DNA from: Paenibacillus sp. W2I17
GTDB lineage: Bacteria > Bacillota > Bacilli > Paenibacillales > Paenibacillaceae
Direction of reading: 5' to 3'
Assembly: GCF_030815985.1 (NCBI RefSeq)
Contig: NZ_JAUSXM010000001.1
Location: 6,882,001-6,946,000, forward strand
DNA length: 64,000 bases
The position numbers and the translations under genes are program-made. Shown one piece after another: positions 15,490-25,571 of the stretch. The notes beneath the pieces were generated by a model, which did not search any database, was not told the origin of the DNA, and saw nothing but the letters and a program-made list of their open reading frames with translations. Positions within the stretch are counted from its first letter, which is position 1. Each line of letters starts with the position of its first letter.

Positions 15490-17262
15490 TTATCCATTTT
15501 TAATGGTGGATGGCAGACTTTTGATCAATTCATCATTTGGCGTGACAAACAAGGTCTTCTGATGATCATAGATCACAAAACCTGGCTTCGCACCACTTGG
15601 TTTGCGCACATGACGGATAAACGTGTAATCCACAGGCACACTGCTGGACTCCTTGGCTTGGCTGAAATAGGCAGCAAGCTGAGCCGCTTCTTCCAATGTA
15701 GCTTCACCAAAGTCCGTACTGCGAATGACAACATGTGAACCTGGAATGTCTTTGGTATGCAGCCAGGTGTCGTTGGAAGAAGCGAGACGGTTGGTCACGT
15801 ACTCATTCTGCAGGTTGTTTTTGCCCACAAGAATATCAATTCCCTCGGAGGAGGTGAACTGGTGTACAGTTGGACGGTCACTTTTCTTCTTCTTTTTACC
15901 CTTTTTATTGCGGTCACGAAGGTATCCTTGCTGCACAAGCTCGTCCCGTATTTCCTCAATATCGTTCATGGATGCAATGGACAGCTGCTGCAACAGGTTA
16001 TCGAGATAGTCAATCTCGTCTTTGGTTTTACCAAGCTGTTCATGAATGACAGCCAGACTGTTCTTGTATTTGTTATACCGCTTGAAATAACGTTGTGCGT
16101 TGTCAGACGGTGTGAGCAGTGGATCAAGCTGAATGGTGATGCTGGCCTGGTCTTCATCGTAAAAGTTCACAAGTTCCACGCTCTTGTCCCCTTTGTGGAC
16201 CTGATGCAGGGAGGCAAACAGCAACTCACCCCATAGTCTGAACTTGTCTGCATCGTCAGCTTCCAGCAGGTCCTTGTTCAGGTTGTCCAGCTTTTTGATA
16301 TTTTTGCTTCGCTCATTCTGCAGAAAACGGAGCAGATCACTTACTCTCTGTTTTACCGTGTCCCGTTCAGCCTTGTCTCCGTAATAATCTTCCATGCACT
16401 TGCTCATCGTGTCATAGGTTTTCTCCAAATCCTGAATGCTCTGAAGATGAACGGCCGAGAAAATCATTTTGCCTTTGGCGTTTGTTCCGGTTACAGGCGT
16501 GTAGATATGATCTCTGACAGGTCCCATCACGGCTTCAAAAGCGTTCCAGAGTGCACCAGACTCAACTCGGCTTTCACCCTCAACCACATCTGGAGTGCTC
16601 ACGGTGCCTTCAGCAGCAATCCCACGAGCAGCAATCTCTCCCGCAATTAACGGGCTAAGACCGCTAAAGGAGTTCACAAGCCAGCGTGATGCATCTTCTT
16701 CAGCTGCATGATAGCTGTCCTCGAATGCTGTACGACTCACTTCGAGCGGATTACTTTTATGTTGCTCGGGTGGGGCAGTATACGCGAATCCAGGCATGAT
16801 TACCCGGTAGCTACTGATGGAAGGAGTCACATGATGAATGCCATCCAGAATCGTTCCTGTAACGGGATCAAGCAAAATAATGTTACTGTGACGCCCCATC
16901 AATTCAATAATGATCCGTTTAACGGATACATCCCCCAGTTCGTCACGCTGGCGCACATTGATGTGGATGATACGTTCCATGCCAATCTGACGGATCTCCT
17001 CGATGATTGCACCTTCACAGTGCTTGCGGAGCAGCATGCAGAACATGGGTGCTTCCGTAGGGTTAAGGAATGTCTTTTCCGTAAAATGCACACGGGGATA
17101 GGTTGGGCTTGCCGAAACAAGCAATTTACTATTTCCGCGCTGAGCACGCAGGGTCAGAACTACGTCATGGCCATTCGGCTGATGGATTTTGCTGATACGT
17201 CCACCAATGCAGCCTTGCAGTTCATGAACAATGGCCCGTGTTACAATGCCGTCCAATGCCAT
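15490..17262 (-). CDS. rqcH: NFACT protein RqcH (Rqc2 homologue)
   Basis: The ~590-residue protein matches B. subtilis RqcH (YloA), which binds stalled 50S subunits carrying peptidyl-tRNA and recruits tRNA-Ala to add C-terminal alanine tails for degradation. The NFACT-N domain opens with MALDGIVTRAIVHEL and has KIHQPNGHDVVL and MFCMLLRKHCEG; a coiled coil spans about 290-440; NFACT-R is at the end (TWLHTKDIPGSHVVIRS). A lysine block (KKGKKKKKSD) precedes it. The ATG at 17262 fits the family start; an in-frame GTG lies 9 bases further up. The position of the reported DR motif reads GMERI, with Glu in place of Asp. It is divergent from yloB, as in B. subtilis. Confidence 0.92.
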   Translation of the reverse strand: MALDGIVTRAIVHELQGCIGGRISKIHQPNGHDVVLTLRAQRGNSKLLVSASPTYPRVHFTEKTFLNPTEAPMFCMLLRKHCEGAIIEEIRQIGMERIIHINVRQRDELGDVSVKRIIIELMGRHSNIILLDPVTGTILDGIHHVTPSISSYRVIMPGFAYTAPPEQHKSNPLEVSRTAFEDSYHAAEEDASRWLVNSFSGLSPLIAGEIAARGIAAEGTVSTPDVVEGESRVESGALWNAFEAVMGPVRDHIYTPVTGTNAKGKMIFSAVHLQSIQDLEKTYDTMSKCMEDYYGDKAERDTVKQRVSDLLRFLQNERSKNIKKLDNLNKDLLEADDADKFRLWGELLFASLHQVHKGDKSVELVNFYDEDQASITIQLDPLLTPSDNAQRYFKRYNKYKNSLAVIHEQLGKTKDEIDYLDNLLQQLSIASMNDIEEIRDELVQQGYLRDRNKKGKKKKKSDRPTVHQFTSSEGIDILVGKNNLQNEYVTNRLASSNDTWLHTKDIPGSHVVIRSTDFGEATLEEAAQLAAYFSQAKESSSVPVDYTFIRHVRKPSGAKPGFVIYDHQKTLFVTPNDELIKSLPSTIKNG

Positions 17263-17271
17263 TTTTTCCAC

Positions 17272-17618
17272 TTCCTCTCTCTATCGAGCATCTGCATTTA
17301 TCATGCCAAATGCTTCATCTATATAACTGAAACGTGCAACCAGGTATGTAAAAAAACAAGGACTGGCTACAGATTCTTCGTTGCTTGCCTGTTGAACGCT
17401 GGAATTGGTACTGCGCAGAACATCGCAGACTTTTATTTTAGCCTATTCTGTCCATCAGGGAAAGGATTCACCTTCCGGGTGCTAATCACAGACCTGTCCG
17501 AATACATATAGAGCAGGTAGTTTGTCCGGCATAGTGTACAGCCTGTCGACCAGCGCGCCGGTGAGTCATGTGAGCTTATTTTGCAGATGAAATACAGACT
17601 GGGAGGGAAACTTGAAGC
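17272..17618. other. Intergenic region between divergent rqcH and yloB
   Basis: About 350 bases carry both promoters and leaders. An inverted repeat GCATTT-N8-AAATGC is at 17294-17313 in the rqcH leader. I see no riboswitch I can name and no convincing small gene. Confidence 0.4.
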
Positions 17619-20477
17619 ATGGAACATACCAAGTGGCATCAACTTAGTGATGAAGAGCTTCGTAACACTCTTGGCGTCAGCCCGCAGGAAGGATTGACGG
17701 ATGAAGCTGTAGCAGAGAAGAGGAAAGTGGTCGGTTCGAATGAGCTGAGCGAGGGGAAACGCATTTCTCCAATTACATTGCTCTTGAATCAGTTCAAGGA
17801 TTTTATGGTGCTGGTGTTGATGGGAGCAACGTTGGTATCCGGATTGCTGGGTGAGTATCTGGATGCGGTAACGATTGTGGCTATTATCGTACTGAATGCG
17901 ATTCTGGGGTTTGTACAGGAATTCCGGGCTGAACGATCTCTTCGTGCTTTGAAACAGTTGTCTGCACCTCTTGCCAAAGTGCTTCGTTCAGGCCAAGAAG
18001 TACACCTTGCCGCCAAACAACTTGTCCCCGGGGATATTATCATGGTGGAGAGTGGGGACCGCATACCCGCTGATGTGCGCTGGCTGCAAACGAACAGTCT
18101 GGATGTCGAGGAGTCGGCCCTTACCGGGGAATCGGTTCCTGTAAGCAAACATTGCCTTCCGATTGCGGACGAGGACGTTCCGCTGGGTGATCAGAAGAAT
18201 ATTGGTTTTATGGGTACCATGGTCACTCGTGGCACAGCCAAAGGTGTGGTGATCCGTACGGGGATGGAAACCGAGATGGGCAAAATCGCCGATCTGATCC
18301 AAAATACGGAGGAGCAAGAAACACCTTTACAGCACAGGCTGGAGCAATTGGGCAAAATTCTGATTTTTGTCGCATTGGGATTAACCATTATGGTTGTCGT
18401 CGCAGGGATATTGCACGGACAACCAGCCGTTGGCATGTTTCTGGCTGGGGTCAGCCTCGCGGTGGCTGCCATACCAGAGGGTCTGCCGGCCATTGTAACC
18501 ATTGCACTCGCACTAGGCGTACAGCGTATGATCAAACGTAAAGCCATTGTACGCAAACTGCCTTCTGTCGAAACTCTTGGTTGTGCATCTGTAATCTGTT
18601 CGGATAAGACAGGTACGCTCACCCAGAACAAGATGACGGTAACGGATGTGTGGTTGGAGGGACGTAACATCAAGGTTACCGGGGATGGTTATGCACCTGA
18701 AGGGCAGATGCTGGAGAACGGTCGCATGGTGGAACTGAAGAGTGACCAGTCCCTGCGCAGAATGCTTCAGATTAGTGCACTTTGCAACAATGCGAGTATT
18801 GTGGAAAGTGCTGCAAGCGAGGTGGGGAGCAAGAAAAAGGGCAAGGATACCAAAAAGGAAAGCAAGAAAAACACGAAAAAAGGTGACCTCCAAGAAGAAA
18901 CCGTTCAACGAGATAATGTATTCTGGGAGCTGAAAGGCGATCCGACGGAAGGGGCACTCGTCACACTGGCCTCCAAAATGGGGCTTACTCCTGCCGGACT
19001 CAAAGAGTTGTATGCCCGCCAGCAGGAATTCCCGTTTGATTCGGAGCGAAAACGCATGTCGGTCCTGGTTCATCATCAGGGGGGCCGAATGATCTATACC
19101 AAAGGTGCACCGGATGTGTTGATCGGACACTGTAGTTATATTTTGTGGGAAGGCAAGGTTGTACCTTTCACTGGAACACTGCGCCAGAAAGTGATGGCAG
19201 CTAACGAGAGCATGGCCGGAGCGGCACTACGTGTCCTTGGAATGGCCTACCGTGAAGTGCGGCCGGAAGAAAAAGTGGCTGACGAACACGCCGCCGAAAG
19301 TCAACTTGTCTTCGTAGGACTTGCGGGTATGATTGATCCGCCGCGTCGTGAAGTGCGAGATGCGATTGCGACATGCCGCAAGGCGGGGATACGAACTGTC
19401 ATGATCACAGGTGATCATGGAACAACGGCAGAAGCCATTGCTCATCAGTTGGGGATTCTTCCACGTGGAGGTGCCTCTTTAAGTGGTCAGCAACTGGCAG
19501 GCATGACAGACGAGCAACTGGATAAACAGGTAGAGGGCATATATGTGTTCTCAAGAGTGTCTCCTGAACACAAGCTTCGCATCGTAAAATCGTTACAGCG
19601 CAAAGGGCATGTCGTCGCCATGACGGGGGATGGAGTCAATGATGCTCCAGCCATTAAAGCCGCAGACATCGGAATCGCGATGGGCATTACAGGTACAGAT
19701 GTCACGAAGGAGGCTTCGGCGCTCATTCTGAGTGATGATAACTTCTCAACCATTGTGGCTGCCATTGAAGAAGGCCGTAATATTTATGAGAACATTCGCA
19801 AGTTTATCCGTTATTTGCTGGCATCAAACGTGGGCGAAATATTGACAATGTTCTTTGCGATGATGATGGGCCTGCCGCTACCACTCGTACCTATTCAGAT
19901 TCTGTGGGTTAACCTCGTAACAGATGGTTTGCCTGCAATGGCGCTCGGGGTAGATCAGCCGGAAAAAGATTTGATGGAACACAAACCCCGTGGAGCCAAG
20001 GAAAACATTTTTGCCCGCAGACTGGGTTGGAAAATCGTCAGCCGGGGTGTATTGATTGGATTATGTACACTTGGAGCGTTCTGGCTCACCCTTCAGGCTG
20101 CACCGGATAATCCGGGGCAACTGATCAAGGCACAGTCTGTGGCTTTTGCTACACTCGTTTTGGCACAGCTTATTCATGTCTTTGACTGCCGTAGTTCGCG
20201 GTCGATCTTCCACCGTAATCCGCTACAGAACAAATATCTGGTTCTTGCGGTTATTTCATCGGTTGTACTGATGCTGGTTGTGATGTACGTTGAACCGTTG
20301 CAGCCGATCTTCAAAACCGTACCGCTTGGTTTGCGTGAATGGGCGATCTGTATCGTTGCTGCGGGCATTCCAACGTTCCTTATGGGCGCAGGCAGTGTCT
20401 GGGGTGGTCGTCGTAACCGCCGTCGTATGGGTGGTTCTGGCCGCTTCGTACCGAAAAGTACAAAGTTTTCGGCATAA
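17619..20477 (+). CDS. yloB: P-type calcium-transporting ATPase
   Basis: The 952-residue P2A-type ATPase is similar to B. subtilis YloB (SERCA-like Ca2+ pump). It has an N-terminal cation-ATPase domain, [13 protein letters not shown] and LTGESVPV (A domain, with TGES), [19 protein letters not shown] (M4 ion site), [13 protein letters not shown] (phospho-acceptor Asp329), [14 protein letters not shown] and [13 protein letters not shown], then four to six C-terminal membrane segments with [13 protein letters not shown]. Odd point: a lysine-rich insert of about 25 residues near 402-427 ([19 protein letters not shown]) in the nucleotide-binding domain, not expected from family length. The ATG follows GGGAGGGAAAC. 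It stands opposite rqcH, as yloB does beside yloA in B. subtilis. Confidence 0.93.
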   Translation: MEHTKWHQLSDEELRNTLGVSPQEGLTDEAVAEKRKVVGSNELSEGKRISPITLLLNQFKDFMVLVLMGATLVSGLLGEYLDAVTIVAIIVLNAILGFVQEFRAERSLRALKQLSAPLAKVLRSGQEVHLAAKQLVPGDIIMVESGDRIPADVRWLQTNSLDVEESALTGESVPVSKHCLPIADEDVPLGDQKNIGFMGTMVTRGTAKGVVIRTGMETEMGKIADLIQNTEEQETPLQHRLEQLGKILIFVALGLTIMVVVAGILHGQPAVGMFLAGVSLAVAAIPEGLPAIVTIALALGVQRMIKRKAIVRKLPSVETLGCASVICSDKTGTLTQNKMTVTDVWLEGRNIKVTGDGYAPEGQMLENGRMVELKSDQSLRRMLQISALCNNASIVESAASEVGSKKKGKDTKKESKKNTKKGDLQEETVQRDNVFWELKGDPTEGALVTLASKMGLTPAGLKELYARQQEFPFDSERKRMSVLVHHQGGRMIYTKGAPDVLIGHCSYILWEGKVVPFTGTLRQKVMAANESMAGAALRVLGMAYREVRPEEKVADEHAAESQLVFVGLAGMIDPPRREVRDAIATCRKAGIRTVMITGDHGTTAEAIAHQLGILPRGGASLSGQQLAGMTDEQLDKQVEGIYVFSRVSPEHKLRIVKSLQRKGHVVAMTGDGVNDAPAIKAADIGIAMGITGTDVTKEASALILSDDNFSTIVAAIEEGRNIYENIRKFIRYLLASNVGEILTMFFAMMMGLPLPLVPIQILWVNLVTDGLPAMALGVDQPEKDLMEHKPRGAKENIFARRLGWKIVSRGVLIGLCTLGAFWLTLQAAPDNPGQLIKAQSVAFATLVLAQLIHVFDCRSSRSIFHRNPLQNKYLVLAVISSVVLMLVVMYVEPLQPIFKTVPLGLREWAICIVAAGIPTFLMGAGSVWGGRRNRRRMGGSGRFVPKSTKFSA

Positions 20478-20509
20478 AATCAATACCTTTTCCTCACCTA
20501 TTTCGTTAT

Positions 20510-20566
20510 GCTATCCTCAAAATGATTCAAAGCGGCAGCTTTGGCATTTTGCAGGATAGCTTTTTT
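20510..20566 (+). terminator. Terminator after yloB
   Basis: A long imperfect hairpin, GCTATCCT(CAAAATG) with (CATTTTG)C AGGATAGC, closed by AAAGC-GGCA-GCTTT, is followed by T6. Confidence 0.85.
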
Positions 20567-20659
20567 GTGTAAATGTTGAATATGAATTTCTATGGTAATC
20601 CTGTAGAAGAGCAAGAATATAGCTTTGGCAGCAGACTGCCAAAAGGAGTGGGCAAGATT

Positions 20660-21493
20660 ATGGAATTTACGAAAATGCATGGACTTGGTAACGATTTTAT
20701 CGTTGTATTTGGTGAAAAGGAGCTTCCGGCAGATGCAGCAGAACTGGCTGTGAAATGGTGCAACCGTTTCTTTGGCATCGGTGCGGACGGCCTGGTTTAT
20801 ATACTGCCTTCGGAGAAGGCAGACTTTCAGATGCGTATCATGAATTCGGACGGTTCGGAAGCAGAGCAGTGCGGTAATGCCATTCGCTGTGTATCCAAAT
20901 ATGTATACGATCACGGTCACGTGAACCAGGAGCAGATCACCATTGAAACGATTGGTGCAGGGGTACAACCTGTGAGTCTCAACATTCGTGATGGTAAAGT
21001 GGAAACGGTACGTGTCGACATGGGTGAGCCGATCCTGAACGGTCTTCAAGTGCCTACAACGGTGGATGCCAACCCAGTGGTTGATCACTACATTGAAGCA
21101 AATGGACATGCGTTCAAATTCACTGCTGTATCCATGGGTAACCCGCATGCGGTTATCTATGTAGATGACGCTGTGAATTTTGACCTCACAACTTGGGGCC
21201 CACTTCTTGAAGTACATCCGATGTTCCCGAAAAAAATCAATGTGGAATTCGCCACAGTTCGTGACCGTGGATATGTGGACATGCGTGTATGGGAACGCGG
21301 AGCGGGTCCAACACTTGCCTGCGGAACCGGAGCTTGTGCAACACTAGTATCCTCTGTCCTGAATGGACATACAGATCGTACAGCAGTCATCAGCCTCAAG
21401 GGTGGGGATCTCCACATTGAGTGGAATGAAGCTGACAATCATGTGTACATGACTGGACCTGCTGAAGTTGTTTTTAAAGGAATCACTTCATAA
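20660..21493 (+). CDS. dapF: Diaminopimelate epimerase
   Basis: The 277-residue enzyme converts LL- to meso-diaminopimelate for lysine and peptidoglycan synthesis. It starts with the typical MEFTKMHGLGNDFIVV. The two catalytic cysteines are in AEQCGNAIRCVSKY and LACGTGACATL. SMGNPHAVIYVDD is also conserved. The ATG at 20660 is taken because the family begins here and AAGGAG (20643-20648) is upstream; the frame remains open back to 20573, but that part has no family similarity and lies in the preceding terminator tail. A terminator follows, so it seems to be a single gene. Confidence 0.95.
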   Translation: MEFTKMHGLGNDFIVVFGEKELPADAAELAVKWCNRFFGIGADGLVYILPSEKADFQMRIMNSDGSEAEQCGNAIRCVSKYVYDHGHVNQEQITIETIGAGVQPVSLNIRDGKVETVRVDMGEPILNGLQVPTTVDANPVVDHYIEANGHAFKFTAVSMGNPHAVIYVDDAVNFDLTTWGPLLEVHPMFPKKINVEFATVRDRGYVDMRVWERGAGPTLACGTGACATLVSSVLNGHTDRTAVISLKGGDLHIEWNEADNHVYMTGPAEVVFKGITS

Positions 21494-21512
21494 AAAGTGG
21501 AAGGTTTAACCA

Positions 21513-21537
21513 AAGGGGCCTGCGGGCCTCTTTTTTT
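21513..21537 (+). terminator. Terminator after dapF
   Basis: AGGGGCC and GGGCCTCT pair across a TGC loop (one G-T pair) and are followed by T7. Confidence 0.75.
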
Positions 21538-21662
21538 GTCAAAAAGGACAGGGCGTGTCTCCTGTACAGAGACATATTGGGGGCTGTATGGCAAGAAAGT
21601 CCATATGAGCTGGATACTCATCAAAAACCTGTGTTTTTCTTCGTTTTTTAGCGTTTTTTGTG

Positions 21663-21678
21663 TTACATTAGTATGTAA
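21663..21678. promoter_or_regulatory. Inverted repeat upstream of yitJ, possible operator
   Basis: TTACAT-TAGT-ATGTAA is a perfect 6-bp inverted repeat 30 bases before the yitJ start. B. subtilis yitJ is controlled by a SAM riboswitch; no S-box is visible here, so this may be an alternative control site. The factor is unknown. Confidence 0.35.
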
Positions 21679-21707
21679 ATGATCACAGCTAGGCGGGGGG
21701 AAATGGG

Positions 21708-23597
21708 ATGAAGGCGGATTTGCGCAAAGTTATGCAGGAACGGGTTCTCGTTGGAGATGGGGCCATGGGAACATTTCTGTACCAAATGGGGTTCCCAGTG
21801 GGGATTTCATATGAAGAATTGAACTTGATTTCACCTGAAGTAGTGGCGGATGTACATCGCCGTTATCGGGATGCAGGTACAGAAATATTTGAAACAAATA
21901 CGTATTCTGCCAATTACGACAAGTTGTCCAAGTTCGGTCTGGAGTCCAAGGTGGAGGAAGTGAACCGTGCCGGCGTACGCATTGCCAAAGAGGTAGCTGG
22001 GGATACCGGTTATGTGCTTGGTGCAGTTGGTTCCATTCGAGGTGGCAAGCGGACGAACGTGTCAACGAGTGAACTGAAGCGCTTTTATCAACAACAGATC
22101 TCTGCACTGCTAGATGAAGGCGTGGATGGCATTTTGCTTGAGACCTTTTATGATATCGAGGAAATGGATATTGCCCTTTTGCAAGCGCGCAAGCTGAGTG
22201 ATTTGCCTGTAATTGGACAGTTCGCTGTAGAGGATGTAGGACATACACTGGACGGATATACGATGCCTGAAGCCTTCCGGATTATGCGTGAGCAGGGCGC
22301 GGACGTCATTGGTTTTAACTGTCGCTCAGGTCCAAACGGGATTATGCGTGCCATGGAAACCGTCTCCGGACGTATTGGTATTCCAATGTCTGTTTATCCA
22401 AATGCGGGTGCAGCAGATTATGTAGATGGTCAGTTCCGTTATGGTGCGACTCCGGAGTACTTTGGTCAGACGGCAGTGCAATTTGCCGAACTGGGTGCTC
22501 GTATTATCGGCGGTTGCTGTGGTACGACACCTGATCATATTACCGCCATGAAAGAGGCGCTTGCTGACTATATACCTTCGCCTATTTTGGAGCCTGATCC
22601 GTCAGAATCCAAACCGCGTATTGTGTTGCATGAACATGTGGATGAGCGTTCCGGACGTGGAGGACAGCCTACAATCGTTGATCTGGTCAAGCAACGTCAC
22701 ACGGTCATTGTTGAACTTGACCCGCCGCGTGACTTGGACATTGCCAAGTTCATGAAAGGTGCCGAGACATTAAAAGCAGCAGGAGCCGATGCCCTGACAC
22801 TAGCCGATAATTCACTCGCGGTTACACGGATGAGCAACATGGCGCTGGGTCACCTCGTTCAGGATCGCACGGGCCTTCGTCCACTTGTGCACATTGCCTG
22901 CCGTGACCGGAATCTGATTGGAACACAGTCCCACATGATGGGTTTTGATGCTCTGGGCATTAATCATGTATTGGCTGTAACAGGAGATCCTGCAAGATTT
23001 GGTGATCTGCCGGGTTCAAGCTCGGTATACGATCTGACTTCTTTCGAAATCATACGCATGATCAAACAGTTGAACGATGGAGTGGCTTTCTCAGGTAAAC
23101 CGCTGAAGCAAAAAGCTGGTTTTGTCATCGGAGCAGCATTTAATCCCAATGTGAAATATTTGGAGAAAGCTGTACAACGTCTGGAGAAGAAAATTGCCTC
23201 TGGTGCAGATTACATCATGACACAACCGATCTATGATCCTGAGTTGATTGTAGCAATGCATGAAGCCACCAAACATCTGGATGTGCCCATTTTTGTAGGT
23301 GTAATGCCGCTGGCGAGTGGACGGAATGCAGAGTATCTGCACAACGAGGTTCCCGGAATTCAGCTTTCGGATGAAGTGCGTTCCCGTATGGCAGGTCTGG
23401 AAGGCGAAGAAGGCCGTGCAATGGGGGTAAAAATTGCCAAAGAATTGCTGGACGTAGCAACAGCGCATTTCAAAGGCATCTATCTTATGACACCGTTTAT
23501 GTTCTATGGCATGACGGCCGAACTGACTCAATACGTATGGGAGAAGTCGGAGCATCAATGTCCTACTTGTTTCAACCCTAATAATCAATTACAATAG
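21708..23597 (+). CDS. yitJ: Bifunctional homocysteine S-methyltransferase / methylenetetrahydrofolate reductase
   Basis: The 629-residue fusion is of the YitJ type. The N-terminal domain (about 1-290) is a zinc-dependent homocysteine methyltransferase: GDGAMGTFLYQMG, ETNTYSAN, GFNCRSGP and the metal-binding IIGGCCGTTPDH. The C-terminal domain (about 320-610) is a MetF-like TIM barrel: IVELDPPRD, ADALTLADNS, VLAVTGDPARFGDLPG and GADYIMTQPIYDPE. It links one-carbon folate to methionine synthesis. GGGGGGAAATGGG precedes the ATG. No SAM riboswitch was found in the ~180-base leader. It stands alone before yloC. Confidence 0.93.
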   Translation: MKADLRKVMQERVLVGDGAMGTFLYQMGFPVGISYEELNLISPEVVADVHRRYRDAGTEIFETNTYSANYDKLSKFGLESKVEEVNRAGVRIAKEVAGDTGYVLGAVGSIRGGKRTNVSTSELKRFYQQQISALLDEGVDGILLETFYDIEEMDIALLQARKLSDLPVIGQFAVEDVGHTLDGYTMPEAFRIMREQGADVIGFNCRSGPNGIMRAMETVSGRIGIPMSVYPNAGAADYVDGQFRYGATPEYFGQTAVQFAELGARIIGGCCGTTPDHITAMKEALADYIPSPILEPDPSESKPRIVLHEHVDERSGRGGQPTIVDLVKQRHTVIVELDPPRDLDIAKFMKGAETLKAAGADALTLADNSLAVTRMSNMALGHLVQDRTGLRPLVHIACRDRNLIGTQSHMMGFDALGINHVLAVTGDPARFGDLPGSSSVYDLTSFEIIRMIKQLNDGVAFSGKPLKQKAGFVIGAAFNPNVKYLEKAVQRLEKKIASGADYIMTQPIYDPELIVAMHEATKHLDVPIFVGVMPLASGRNAEYLHNEVPGIQLSDEVRSRMAGLEGEEGRAMGVKIAKELLDVATAHFKGIYLMTPFMFYGMTAELTQYVWEKSEHQCPTCFNPNNQLQ

Positions 23598-23616
23598 TAA
23601 AACGGATGTGATGCCG

Positions 23617-24516
23617 ATGTCATTCAGTATGACCGGATACGGTCAATCCGCCTTTCATTTTGGCGGCTATAAGGTACAATTAGAGATCAAATCTGTTAAT
23701 CATCGTTATTGCGAAGTGATGATGCGTCTGCCAAGAGAGTGGACGTATTATGAAGACGGTTTGAGGAAAATCGTACAGAGTCGTTTGAAACGTGGGCGGA
23801 TTGATGTTTATGTAATGAAAGAAAAAGAGGAAGACCAGGCTCTTCCCGCTGTTCTGAATGAACAGACGGTCAGGGCCTATCTGCAGGCTGCAGAGCAACT
23901 GGAGACCCAATATGGAATGCAGGGCAAACCAAGTATTGTGGATATGCTTGGTCTGCCGGACGTCATGGTTCATTCGGATGGGACAAGTTCCATTCCCGAA
24001 GAGCAGAAGGACGAATGGGAGCGAGTTCTGCAGGAAGGATTGAAAGAGGCTCTGTCCAGCCTTGAACAGATGCGCGCTCGCGAGGGTCTTCATCTGGCCA
24101 GTGATCTGGAACGGCGGATTACCCGTCTGGAGTCACTGCATACCGAGATGCTTGATCTTGCACCGACTGTGGTAAGTGATTATCGCAACAAGCTAAGACA
24201 AAGGCTTACGGAAATGCAGGAAGAAGGCTCTTTCCCTTTTGATGAGCATAAATTGGGTATGGAAATTGCAATGTTTGCCGATCGTTCTAACATAGAAGAG
24301 GAGCTTACGCGTCTACAGAGTCACTTTGGACAGAGCAGGGAACTGCTGAAGAGTGATGAGCCCGTAGGTCGTAAGTTGGACTTTCTAATTCAAGAGATGA
24401 ATCGGGAAGTCAATACGATTGGATCAAAAGCCAACCATTTGGCTCTGGTGAATCGTGTTGTCGAGATGAAGGCGGAGCTGGAGAAGATTCGTGAGCAAGC
24501 TGCGAATATCGAATGA
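23617..24516 (+). CDS. yloC: YicC/YloC family endoribonuclease
   Basis: The ~299-residue protein starts MSFSMTGYGQ, has IKSVNHRYCEVMMRLPREW and VVSDYRNKLRQRLTEM, and ends with DRSNIEEELTRLQSHFGQ and KLDFLIQEMNREVNTIGSKA, all YicC-family signatures. YicC proteins are recently described endoribonucleases; the role here is by family. The ATG at 23617 is chosen since GGATGTGAT, one base off the full anti-SD match, is centred about 8 bases upstream; in-frame starts at 23608 and 23611 overlap it. It heads the yloC-remA-gmk-rpoZ-coaBC-priA run, as in B. subtilis. Confidence 0.92.
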   Translation: MSFSMTGYGQSAFHFGGYKVQLEIKSVNHRYCEVMMRLPREWTYYEDGLRKIVQSRLKRGRIDVYVMKEKEEDQALPAVLNEQTVRAYLQAAEQLETQYGMQGKPSIVDMLGLPDVMVHSDGTSSIPEEQKDEWERVLQEGLKEALSSLEQMRAREGLHLASDLERRITRLESLHTEMLDLAPTVVSDYRNKLRQRLTEMQEEGSFPFDEHKLGMEIAMFADRSNIEEELTRLQSHFGQSRELLKSDEPVGRKLDFLIQEMNREVNTIGSKANHLALVNRVVEMKAELEKIREQAANIE

Positions 24517-24567
24517 ACGGCCAAATTTCGGCAAAAGAGTCGCATGTATAGGGGGAAGAACCTGATT

Positions 24568-24828
24568 ATGGCAATCAAACTCATTAACATTGGATTCGGT
24601 AACATCGTATCGGCGAACCGGATTATATCCATCGTGAGTCCGGAATCGGCGCCGATCAAGAGAATTATACAAGAGGCAAGAGATCGTCACATGCTGATTG
24701 ATGCAACGTACGGAAGACGTACTCGTGCCGTAATTATTACGGATAGCGATCATGTCATTTTGTCTGCAGTTCAGCCTGAGACGGTCGCCCATCGTCTTTC
24801 TTCGAAAGATGATGATAACGACGAATAA
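24568..24828 (+). CDS. remA: Extracellular matrix regulator RemA
   Basis: The 86-residue DUF370 protein ([19 protein letters not shown], then [30 protein letters not shown]) corresponds to B. subtilis RemA (YlzA), a DNA-binding activator of biofilm matrix and osmoprotection genes. Arginines in GRRTR fit its DNA-binding surface. The ATG at 24568 follows GGGGGAAGAA by about 7 bases. It is followed by gmk after 13 bases. Its presence is relevant to the polysaccharide locus at 54-63 kb, although any control of that locus is inference. Confidence 0.95.
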   Translation: MAIKLINIGFGNIVSANRIISIVSPESAPIKRIIQEARDRHMLIDATYGRRTRAVIITDSDHVILSAVQPETVAHRLSSKDDDNDE

Positions 24829-24841
24829 AATGGAGTGTAAT

Positions 24842-25414
24842 ATGTCTAAGGGATTACTGGTAGTGTTGTCCGGCCCATCTGGGGTCGGGAAGGGTACTGT
24901 ATGCAGCGCTTTGCGCAAACGGGTGCCGGAATTGATCTATTCCGTATCGGCAACAACCCGTCAGCCTCGTCTTGGTGAAGAACATGGTGTGAACTATTTC
25001 TTCAGAAGTCATGAAGAGTTCCAGAACATGATTGCTGAAGATCAATTGTTGGAACATGCGGAGTATGTTGGTAATTATTACGGAACACCGCGTGATTTTG
25101 TGGAGAAAACGATTAACGAAGGCCGCGACATCATTCTGGAGATTGAGGTTCAAGGCGCGTTAAAAGTGAAAGAGAAATTCCCGGAAGGGATCTTTGTTTT
25201 CCTGCTTCCTCCTTCATTGGACGAGCTGAAAGATCGCATTCAGGGCCGTGGTACCGAAAGCCAAGCGACCATTGATCACCGGATGTCTGTGGCGGTTGAT
25301 GAGATCAGTCTGCTGGAGCAGTATGATTACGCTGTTGTTAATGATGAAATTGATTTGGCGTGCAAGAGAATAGAAAGCATCATAATCGCCGAACATTGTA
25401 AGATCAATAAATAA
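24842..25414 (+). CDS. gmk: Guanylate kinase
   Basis: The 190-residue enzyme phosphorylates GMP to GDP. It shows the P-loop [11 protein letters not shown], the GMP-binding STTRQPRxGE-like block ([19 protein letters not shown]) and [11 protein letters not shown]. The ATG at 24842 follows GGAGTG at 5-6 bases. It is in the remA-gmk-rpoZ run. Normal length for the family. Confidence 0.96.
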   Translation: MSKGLLVVLSGPSGVGKGTVCSALRKRVPELIYSVSATTRQPRLGEEHGVNYFFRSHEEFQNMIAEDQLLEHAEYVGNYYGTPRDFVEKTINEGRDIILEIEVQGALKVKEKFPEGIFVFLLPPSLDELKDRIQGRGTESQATIDHRMSVAVDEISLLEQYDYAVVNDEIDLACKRIESIIIAEHCKINK

Positions 25415-25542
25415 TCCCTTTTGCCGCTGCAGAATGCGATATAAGTGGGGCAGTTGTCATATCATATACTGAAGCACTCCTTCTCGGAATGCCCGGGTGT
25501 GAAGACATGCCACATCAGTTCTGTCAGGCGGCAACTTGTGAT

Positions 25543-25548
25543 TATACT
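25543..25548 (+). promoter_or_regulatory. Probable -10 element upstream of rpoZ
   Basis: TATACT (25543-25548) with CTGTCA 16 bases upstream (25521-25526), about 25 bases before rpoZ. rpoZ may have a local promoter in the 157-base gap after gmk. Confidence 0.35.
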
Positions 25549-25571
25549 AATGCGAAGAGGTGTTTGTTAAT

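Noticed and set aside
16708..17511. 267-residue plus-strand frame
   Set aside because: It is antisense to rqcH and has no family-like motifs.
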